33,160 nucleotides of DNA. Source: Acidimicrobiaceae bacterium (GTDB lineage: Bacteria > Actinomycetota > Acidimicrobiia > Acidimicrobiales > MedAcidi-G1). The position numbers were made by a program, and so were the translations under genes. This document shows, in pieces, positions 26,474 to 33,160 of this stretch (positions are counted from its first letter, which is position 1; each line of letters begins with the position of its first letter). Under the pieces are notes generated by a model that ran no database searches, was not told the DNA's origin, and worked only from the letters and a program-made list of their open reading frames with translations. Location: NCBI GenBank assembly GCA_002716285.1, contig PBAM01000033.1, forward strand, positions 1-33,160. The letters are read 5' to 3'.

Positions 26474-27424
26474 ATGATTGATCGCAAAAGTCCAGTTTTT
26501 GTTGCAGGTCACAAAGGACTTGTCGGGTCTGCAATTTTGCGCAGATTGGAGTCCGAGGGATTTTCAGACTTGAGAGTTGTGGAAAGAAAAGACCTTGATT
26601 TGCGCGATCAGTCGGCAGTGGATACATGGTTTGAAAGTGAGAGACCTAAATACGTCTTTCTCGTCGCCGGAACAGTTGGCGGAATAATGGCCAACAGCAC
26701 ACGTCCAGCGGATTTCATTTATGACAACTTGATGATTCATGGGACAGTTGTACACGCGAGTCATAGGGTGGAAGTCGAGAAGTTGATCTATCTTGGCAGT
26801 TCATGCATCTATCCGCGCGAAGCAGATCAACCTATAACTGAAAGTTCTTTATTAAGCGGACCGTTGGAACCTACAAATGAGAGTTACGCTCTAGCAAAAA
26901 TTGCGGGAATAAAACTTTGTGAGGGTTACAGAAGACAGTACGGAGACGATTTCATTTCTGCCATGCCAACCAATCTGTACGGACAGGGCGATAATTTTGA
27001 TGAAATAAATGGACATGTCTTACCGAGTTTGATGAGGCGTTTTCATGAAGCTAAAGAAGAACAACAGGCCACTGTTGAAGTCTGGGGAACTGGAAAAGCC
27101 AAACGAGAATTTTTGCATGTAGATGATCTTGCTGATGCTTGTTTATTCCTAATGGATAATTACTCTGATTTGGAACATATAAATGTAGGCACAGGCGTGG
27201 ACCTCAGCATTCAAGAATTGGCGGAAAACATAAGAGATTTAATTTACCCCGAAGCGGAAATTGTATTCGATTCCTCTAAGCCTGATGGGATGCCTAGGAA
27301 AGTTCTGGATGTTTCAAAACTGACAGAATTGGGTTGGAAGGCAAGAGTTCCTTTATCTGAGGGTCTGACTAGCACTTATAAGTGGTTTTGCGACGCTAAG
27401 GCAAGAGGAGAAATAAGAGAATAA
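26474..27424 (+). CDS. fcl: GDP-L-fucose synthase
   Basis: VFVAGHKGLVGSAILRRLE, DLDLRDQ, AGTVGGIMANSTRPADFIYDNLMI, YLGSSCIYPREADQPITE, PTNLYGQGDNFDEINGHVLPSLMRRFHEAK. Confidence 0.95.
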   Translation: MIDRKSPVFVAGHKGLVGSAILRRLESEGFSDLRVVERKDLDLRDQSAVDTWFESERPKYVFLVAGTVGGIMANSTRPADFIYDNLMIHGTVVHASHRVEVEKLIYLGSSCIYPREADQPITESSLLSGPLEPTNESYALAKIAGIKLCEGYRRQYGDDFISAMPTNLYGQGDNFDEINGHVLPSLMRRFHEAKEEQQATVEVWGTGKAKREFLHVDDLADACLFLMDNYSDLEHINVGTGVDLSIQELAENIRDLIYPEAEIVFDSSKPDGMPRKVLDVSKLTELGWKARVPLSEGLTSTYKWFCDAKARGEIRE

Positions 27425-27428
27425 TCTT

Positions 27429-28016
27429 TTATTCTTGTTTTGATTTACCAGCGGCTTTCTGTGCTTTTTTCCATGCTCTTACTTTGGTTAACGACTCAGG
27501 GCTATTTATATCTGCTACAGATCTAGGTGTTTTGTCTGCAAACGGTCCGGCACATTTTTGCCAACCAGGAGGAGCGCAGTCCATTCGTTTAGCTAAAAGA
27601 GCGGTAAATATCATCGACTTCTCATCACCAAATCCTGGAAGGTCTATTAGACGGTTATACAGAATTTCACCAGAATCTGAACCAGCCCAAAGCTTTTCGG
27701 CATCGCCGTTATAATTTTCAACCAAGTGTTCACAAAGGTCTTGAATGCGACCTGCCATTGAAGATGGGAAACGATGAATGGCCGGTTTTTCTTTACAGAT
27801 CGATTCAAATTTTTCAGGATCCATTGAAGCTATTTGCGAGGCATCGAGTTTCCCTAGCCTTTCCAGAAGCGTGTAAGGCCCCTTAAAGGCCCATTCCATC
27901 GGAATCTGTTGGTCAAGAAGCATTCCTAATAAGAGGGCAAGAGGGTTCTTGTTTAAGAGTTGATCTGCTTCGTCACTACCAGTAACAGCAAGATCACCTG
28001 AAAATTTAGATGTCAT
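27429..28016 (-). CDS. HhH-GPD-type base excision DNA repair-like protein
   Basis: NPLALLLGMLLDQQIPMEWAFKGPYTLLERLG..., LPGFGDEKSMIFTALLAKRM, RAWKKAQKA; resembles the uncharacterised actinobacterial HhH-GPD family. Confidence 0.88.
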   Translation of the reverse strand: MTSKFSGDLAVTGSDEADQLLNKNPLALLLGMLLDQQIPMEWAFKGPYTLLERLGKLDASQIASMDPEKFESICKEKPAIHRFPSSMAGRIQDLCEHLVENYNGDAEKLWAGSDSGEILYNRLIDLPGFGDEKSMIFTALLAKRMDCAPPGWQKCAGPFADKTPRSVADINSPESLTKVRAWKKAQKAAGKSKQE

Positions 28017-28122
28017 ATTTAGAAGAATAGTTCGAAAGAAAGAATTTTGAAATTAGTTCTTGTTAAATGAAAAAAGAAAACTTGTCGAACGTTTGACATG
28101 GGGACCGGATTAGGGTTTAGAA

Positions 28123-28593
28123 ATGGATAATCGAATCACAGTTGTATACACAGATGGAGCCTGTTCTGGGAATCCTGGTCCAGGGGGATGGGCTTGGGTG
28201 GTGCCAGATGGAGAATTTGCAGCTGGAAGCGATTCGGAGACAACTAATAATCGTATGGAGTTAACAGCTGCTTTGGAAGCTGTTAAGGCATTTCAGGAGG
28301 AAATCGTCATTGCCAGTGATTCGGAATATGTGGTCAATTGTTTTCGTGACCGTTGGTGGGAAGGGTGGATACGGAGAGGTTGGGTGAATTCTGCAAAAAA
28401 ACCTATTAAGAATAGAGACCTCTGGGAACCGCTAATTGAAAATTATTGTGAACGTGGCAATATTTCTTTCAGGTGGGTTAAAGGTCACTCAGCTAGCCAT
28501 GATTACGATAGGCGATGGAATGATGAAGCTGACCGTTTAGCTGTGCAAGCAGGTGCTGAGCAGAGTTCATTGAAGGGAAATCTTTCCTTTTAG
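28123..28593 (+). CDS. rnhA: Ribonuclease HI
   Basis: VYTDGACSGNPGPGGWAWV, NNRMELTAALEAV, VIASDSEYVVNCF, WVKGHSASHDYDRRWNDEADRLA. Confidence 0.97.
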   Translation: MDNRITVVYTDGACSGNPGPGGWAWVVPDGEFAAGSDSETTNNRMELTAALEAVKAFQEEIVIASDSEYVVNCFRDRWWEGWIRRGWVNSAKKPIKNRDLWEPLIENYCERGNISFRWVKGHSASHDYDRRWNDEADRLAVQAGAEQSSLKGNLSF

Positions 28594-28643
28594 CAACTTA
28601 AAAGATTGTCGCAAATTGATGACCGCTTCTTTTTTCGCGCCTA

Positions 28644-28783
28644 TAGTCGGAATTACCGAGGAGAGGAGGTGGTCCAGATTAGTAGTAAACGTTATGGGAC
28701 TTCGGAGGTGGGTGGCCGCTAGGCGGTTCTGGACCATCTGGCGAAATTCCGCCAGCCACCCTCAGGTTTGATTGCTAGTTCTG
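28644..28783 (+). ncRNA. Candidate structured RNA of unknown class (enclosing helix, long hairpin, pseudoknot)
   Basis: Complementary segments: 28645-28650 AGTCGG / 28777-28782 CCGACT; 28667-28678 AGGTGGTCCAGA / 28728-28739 TCTGGACCATCT (12 bp, one GU); 28740-28743 GGCG / 28750-28753 CGCC; 28710-28715 GGGTGG / 28756-28761 CCACCC (pseudoknot). No ORF spans it. Confidence 0.5.
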
Positions 28784-28840
28784 GTCCCGACTGGTGAATA
28801 GATCTATCTGAGAAATCCAGAAATAGTTCCAATATTTTAT

Positions 28841-28872
28841 TTTCGGGGGTGCGCTTAAGCGCATCCCCGAAA
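28841..28872. repeat. 14-bp near-perfect hairpin with TTAA loop (terminator-like, no T-tract)
   Basis: TTTCGGGGGTGCGC-TTAA-GCGCATCCCCGAAA; one GU pair. Confidence 0.8.
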
Positions 28873-28900
28873 TGCTTTACACACAGGTATCATCTTTCTA

Positions 28901-29104
28901 ATGAAGCGTATGAGTGTTTTTGAAAACAACAGGTTTATAGGTGATAAGAGAACTCAGGAGGTTTATGACCTTGATGAGTTAGATGAAACTGAATCCATGC
29001 AGGTTCTTATTGATGAGCTTCTTGAAAATGAAACCTTTATTTGTTTCGCTCCTGACACACTTGCTGAAGCTCGTAATCGGGGATATCGACTTAGAAAAAT
29101 CTAA
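28901..29104 (+). CDS. Small acidic hypothetical protein (67 aa), possibly leaderless
   Basis: MKRMSVFENNRFIGDKRTQEVYDLDELDETESMQVLIDELLENETFICFAPDTLAEARNRGYRLRKI; TATCAT-N7-ATG upstream, stop overlaps the convergent aconitase stop. Confidence 0.65.
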   Translation: MKRMSVFENNRFIGDKRTQEVYDLDELDETESMQVLIDELLENETFICFAPDTLAEARNRGYRLRKI

Positions 29105-31380
29105 CCGTTGGTTTTTTGGCGTATTAAATTAAGAGCGCTCCCTGCCCTGAACCATTCGATCTGATCTTCTGACATTGAGTGGTTTGTTTCTATATTGGTG
29201 ACAACACCTTCAGAATTAGTGACTGTCACTTGCACAGGTTTATTTGCGCTCAGGTCTTTGAGGGCAATTACTGAAATTTTGTCTTCCTGTTCTATTGAGT
29301 CATAGTCAGCAGGATTGGCGAAAGTCAATGGCAGTATTCCTTGTTTCTTCAAGTTGGTCTCGTGGATTCGTGCAAATGAGCGAGCTATTACTACACGACA
29401 TCCCCTGAATCTTGGCTCCATTGCGGCATGTTCCCTGGAAGATCCTTCACCTATATTTTCATCGCCAATTGCAACCCACTCAATACCTGCTTCGTGGTAA
29501 CGCTTTGCTATTTCAGGAAAAGGTCTTATTTCATTGTCTGTGATGTCTATCCCAGTTCCGATTTCTCCGGTGAATGAGTTAACCACTCCTAAATAGAGGT
29601 TCCCAGAAATATTTTCTAGATGTCCTCTGTATTTCAACCAAGATCCTGCCATAGAAATATGATCAGTAGTGCATTTCCCTTTTGCCTTCATCAGAACGGG
29701 CAAATTTTCAAAGTCATTTCCATCCCAGGGGGCGAAAGGAGTAAGAACTTGAAGTCTTTCGCTTTCCGGAGGTATGGAAATCTCAATTTCAGAATCTTCA
29801 GATGGGGGAGGTTTAAACAAACCTTCTTCTCCTGAATCGAAACCTTTAGTTGGAAGTTCCTCTCCAATATCCACAGAAAGTTTCACTTCTTCACCGTTTT
29901 CTGAGGTTAATGAATCAACTGCAGGATCAAAATCGAGCTTTCCAGCGATACTCAAGGCGACAACAGTTTCAGGTGAAGTAACAAAAGAAAATGTAGAAGC
30001 GTATCCATCATTTCTTTTTGGAAAGTTACGGTTATAGCTAGTGACAATACTGTTAGGCACACCATCATCAAGGTCTTGTCGGTCCCATTGACCTATGCAT
30101 GGACCGCAAGCATTTGCAAGAACCGTAGCTCCTATAGCTTCAAGGTCAGCAAGAAGGCCGTCTCTTTCAATCGTTGCTCTAACTTGTTCTGAGCCGGGAG
30201 TGACTAGAAGAGGTATTTTTGATTTCAATCCTTTGGAGAGAGCATCTCGTGCTATCCCAGCTGCTCGAGTTATATCTTCATAACTCGAATTAGTGCATGA
30301 CCCAATTAAGCCGGCGCTCACCTCTAGAGGCCAACCATTCGCAGTTGCCTCTTCTCCGAGATCACCAACAGGTCGAGCCAAATCAGGTGTATGAGGGCCA
30401 TTAATATGAGGTGTCAGATCGGAAAGATTTATTTCAATAACACGATCAAAGAAGCTGTGAGGGTCTTCTTCCACCTCTGGATCGGCTTGCAAGTCACTGT
30501 TAACAGAGTCAGCTGCTTCAGCAGTGTCCCCACGATTAGTTGCATTCAGGTAACGAGAGATGGCTTCGTCATACGGGAAAAGAGAGGTAGTGGCACCAAT
30601 TTCCGCACCCATGTTGCAGATGGTTCCCTTACCCGTTGCTGAAAGCGTTCTGGCTCCAGATCCGAGGTATTCCACTATTGCACCAGTACCACCTTTAACA
30701 GTAAGAATTTCTGCAACCTTTAGGATCACGTCTTTAGGTGATGCCCATCCGCTCAGCTCTCCTGTCAAATGGACGCCGATTAATTTCGGCCACTTAATAT
30801 TAAACGGAAATCCTGTCATGACGTCAACAGCATCAGCTCCTCCAACGCCGATAGCTAGCATTCCCAAACCTCCGGCATTTGGAGTATGACTATCAGTGCC
30901 GATCATCATCCCGCCTGGAAAGGCATATTGTTCAAGAATCACTTGATGAATGATGCCAGATCCGGGTTTCCAGAAACCTGCTCCGTACTTAGCGCAAACT
31001 GATTCGAGGAAGTTGTACACTTCGTAATTGTCATCGACCGCAACGCTCAGATCAGTTTCAGCATCTATACGAGCTTGAATCAAATGATCACAATGAGTGG
31101 TTGTAGGAACCTGCACTTCTTCAAGACCAGCGGTCATAAATTGCAACCAAGCCATTTGAGCAGTGGCATCTTGCATTGCAACTCGGTCGGGATGAAGATC
31201 AACATATGAGACCCCGCGGTTCATCTCAGTGGAATTTGGATCTTTTAAGTGATTAATCAGAATTTTTTCTGCCAATGTCAAAGGTCTACCCAAAGCCTTT
31301 CTGCCCGCGGATAGACGATCTTCAAGATTTAAGTAAACGCTCTTTACGAGTTCTGTCGGAGTCTGGGATTGAACTGCCAT
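29101..31380 (-). CDS. Aconitate hydratase, mitochondrial-type
   Basis: 759 aa; VPTTTHCDHLIQA, MMIGTDSHTPNAGGLGMLAIGVGGADAVDVM, SCTNSSYEDITRAAGIA, NACGPCIGQWDR, TSYNRNFPKRNDGY, GEGSSREHAAMEPRFRGCRVVIARSFARIHETNLKKQGILPL. Confidence 0.95.
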   Translation of the reverse strand: MAVQSQTPTELVKSVYLNLEDRLSAGRKALGRPLTLAEKILINHLKDPNSTEMNRGVSYVDLHPDRVAMQDATAQMAWLQFMTAGLEEVQVPTTTHCDHLIQARIDAETDLSVAVDDNYEVYNFLESVCAKYGAGFWKPGSGIIHQVILEQYAFPGGMMIGTDSHTPNAGGLGMLAIGVGGADAVDVMTGFPFNIKWPKLIGVHLTGELSGWASPKDVILKVAEILTVKGGTGAIVEYLGSGARTLSATGKGTICNMGAEIGATTSLFPYDEAISRYLNATNRGDTAEAADSVNSDLQADPEVEEDPHSFFDRVIEINLSDLTPHINGPHTPDLARPVGDLGEEATANGWPLEVSAGLIGSCTNSSYEDITRAAGIARDALSKGLKSKIPLLVTPGSEQVRATIERDGLLADLEAIGATVLANACGPCIGQWDRQDLDDGVPNSIVTSYNRNFPKRNDGYASTFSFVTSPETVVALSIAGKLDFDPAVDSLTSENGEEVKLSVDIGEELPTKGFDSGEEGLFKPPPSEDSEIEISIPPESERLQVLTPFAPWDGNDFENLPVLMKAKGKCTTDHISMAGSWLKYRGHLENISGNLYLGVVNSFTGEIGTGIDITDNEIRPFPEIAKRYHEAGIEWVAIGDENIGEGSSREHAAMEPRFRGCRVVIARSFARIHETNLKKQGILPLTFANPADYDSIEQEDKISVIALKDLSANKPVQVTVTNSEGVVTNIETNHSMSEDQIEWFRAGSALNLIRQKTNG

Positions 31381-31437
31381 GGTTCAAGTTTACAGCAGAA
31401 ATTTTAAGGCATTAATAATTGTGACGAATTTGACGGA

Positions 31438-32367
31438 CTAGATTACAGGCCAACGACGTCGACGTTTTCTCGTTTTCCCGTCATTGTCACTTAGCGCCCA
31501 GGATCTCCTCCACGCTCCGATTTCAGGTCCTGTAAGAGATGGTGAGGAATCCCTGTAGGACCGCTGCCTAGCATCCCACCAGCTGGAGGCTTTTTCATCT
31601 GCAAGACTTCTAACCTCTTTTTCAATTCGGGTGTTGAAAGATCTAGCGCTTTCATCATTTTCGGGTTCCATTGGGTGTCCAAAAGTCACGGTACTTTTAG
31701 AGCGTCTTGGCAGATTTTTTCCTTTTCGAAGGATCTTTCCTGTTCCGGAAATATGTATTGGTACAACTGGCACTCCACATCGGATAGCGAGATAGGCAGC
31801 GCCTCCTCTGAAAGGTTGGCCCCATCCGTCTGGACTGCGTCCCCCTTCGGGGTATATCAGCAGGCTCCATCCTTCGCCTATTAACTTTGAAATCATGTCA
31901 CCAGATTGCCTGCCAACTTTGGTTCGATCTATCGGGACCGCTCCGATGGCTAATGCTGAGATTGCGCTAGTTGCTTTAGTGTTGAAGAAATAATCAGCAG
32001 CAGCACCAATTATAAGTTCATGCCGCCATGGTTCAGGAATTGAAGTAATCAGTAGAGGAGTGTCTGCATGACTCTGGTGATTAGCAGCAAATATTGCTGG
32101 ACCTTCAAGGTTCTCGAGGCGATCTAAGCCTTTGCGTGTAGGTGTAGCTAGAAAAGACATTACAGGTCTCATTAGAGTTTCCACAATGACTGCCCTGGCT
32201 AAGCGAGCAGCGGGTCGACGCGCCCACTCGGTGTCATAATTAGCACCGAGTAAGTTATTTTTTGATTTTGAATCAACGCCTATAGGAGTTGAAGCCGAGA
32301 CCCAAGGAAAGCCAAGCCTTAAAAATTTCTTTTTAAAACCATCAGCAAGGGAATATACGGATTTCAT
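31438..32367 (-). CDS. 1-acyl-sn-glycerol-3-phosphate acyltransferase family protein (PlsC-like)
   Basis: AIFAANHQSHADTPLL (HX4D), LLIYPEGGRSPDGWGQPFRGGAAYLAIRCGVPVVPIHI. Confidence 0.92.
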   Translation of the reverse strand: MKSVYSLADGFKKKFLRLGFPWVSASTPIGVDSKSKNNLLGANYDTEWARRPAARLARAVIVETLMRPVMSFLATPTRKGLDRLENLEGPAIFAANHQSHADTPLLITSIPEPWRHELIIGAAADYFFNTKATSAISALAIGAVPIDRTKVGRQSGDMISKLIGEGWSLLIYPEGGRSPDGWGQPFRGGAAYLAIRCGVPVVPIHISGTGKILRKGKNLPRRSKSTVTFGHPMEPENDESARSFNTRIEKEVRSLADEKASSWWDARQRSYRDSSPSLTGPEIGAWRRSWALSDNDGKTRKRRRRWPVI

Positions 32368-32368
32368 T

Positions 32369-33160
32369 TTAAATCACGTCCGCCATAACGAGGGGAGGAG
32401 TCTTTAGGTGTGTAATGGTTGGTTGAGGTCCCACGACATCTGAAGCTATTTCGAGTGCGTCTTGAAGAGTCGATGCAGATTGGAAGCCTAAACGACGAAC
32501 AGCTTTTTGATCACCGCCAACGATAATAATTCTCCCTAGATGTTGCATTGCATGACTACCCCAGTACCACATGTAAAGCGGATGAACTCCGTGGTAGGCA
32601 TATGAGTTTCGATAAAGATGGATGTACCATTCATCTTCCGCAAATTGCTTCTCGTATCTTTTTTCAATTTCAATTGGATCGGTAGTTTCGGTTAGAACCT
32701 GTTCAAAAAAATCTATGTAACTAGGGTGGTGAACAGGGTGAAACTCCCAAGGTGTTGGGTGGCTCATTATGAGAACTCCACCTTCACGAACCAAAGGCTT
32801 CCCTTTATAAAGATTAAAGAAATACCCAAGCCCAAGACACATAACCAGAATGGGGTTCATTATTGAGTTCACGTTGTATGGGCAGATGTAGGGGAGACCC
32901 ATCGTGAGTATGTCAGTTTGGCCTTCAACGGTTACGAGTTGTTGAGCGTATACGTTTTCAATAGTTTTCTTATGTACGGCTTCTACTTCACCTGCCTGAA
33001 CCGACGTCAATTCATAGGGTGATTGCCATCCTCCGAAAATACGCCTTTTCGCTTTAACCGGCAATAGATCTAAACCTCGCTGCATGGCTATGAACTGGCC
33101 TCGGTCTCTAGCACTCCACTCCCATTCGCGTTTTTGGAGAAGGGCGAGAGGGCCTTCACG
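32369..33160 (-). CDS. Lactate racemase (LarA/DUF2088)-like protein, N-terminus off the window edge
   Basis: Frame stays open to the window edge (…EWEWSARDRGQFIAMQRGLDLLPVKAKRRIFGG...), so Met at 33085 is internal; VREGGVLIMSHPTPWEFHPVHHPSYIDFF resembles the C-terminal half of LarA-type proteins. Confidence 0.6.
   Translation of the reverse strand, partial: REGPLALLQKREWEWSARDRGQFIAMQRGLDLLPVKAKRRIFGGWQSPYELTSVQAGEVEAVHKKTIENVYAQQLVTVEGQTDILTMGLPYICPYNVNSIMNPILVMCLGLGYFFNLYKGKPLVREGGVLIMSHPTPWEFHPVHHPSYIDFFEQVLTETTDPIEIEKRYEKQFAEDEWYIHLYRNSYAYHGVHPLYMWYWGSHAMQHLGRIIIVGGDQKAVRRLGFQSASTLQDALEIASDVVGPQPTITHLKTPPLVMADVI

Noticed and set aside
28620-28800. Non-coding region as tRNA-Sec, T-box, RNase P or SRP RNA
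   Set aside because: GGGACTTCGGA and GGTGGGTGGCCGC faintly recall tRNA-Sec or T-box motifs, but there is no acceptor/T-arm geometry, no T-box bulge, no downstream aminoacyl-tRNA synthetase, and no RNase P or SRP core sequences.
1-33160. CRISPR arrays, transposons, toxin-antitoxin or defence islands
   Set aside because: No direct-repeat arrays, transposase, nuclease-defence or TA gene pairs were recognised on either strand.

Overview
The window is a gene-dense (~42% GC by eye) bacterial chromosomal segment. Gene content suggests a marine actinobacterium of Acidimicrobiia type: an F420/DDN-type nitroreductase, a TB7.3-like biotin carrier, SufU and an actinobacterial HhH-GPD protein. This placement is inference only. 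Supported contents include ssrA (tmRNA) with smpB, rph, rdgB, a PAS-GGDEF-EAL protein abutting a tRNA-Leu(TAG), clpP, rpe, aceK, a Cys-less cysteine-desulfurase homolog followed by selD, fatty-acid/acyl-CoA genes, a split two-arm SUF Fe-S locus, fcl, rnhA, a mitochondrial-type aconitase, plsC-like and LarA-like genes. There is no CRISPR array or clear mobile element. The most interesting observations are: (1) selD is a selenoprotein gene whose in-frame TGA is followed by a good bacterial SECIS hairpin, and the supplied ORF track truncates it; (2) the gene just upstream is a class-V aminotransferase in which the SufS active-site GHHC is GHNY, making it a candidate selenium-specific lyase; (3) an ~18/20-nt promoter-proximal motif (AATTAnnCCTATACAGATAG) is shared by both arms of the SUF locus, which carries two SufC paralogs and no SufB; (4) a ~150 bp very GC-rich in-frame tract lies inside a GNAT gene; (5) an unexplained intergenic RNA candidate with an enclosing helix and pseudoknot lies downstream of rnhA.
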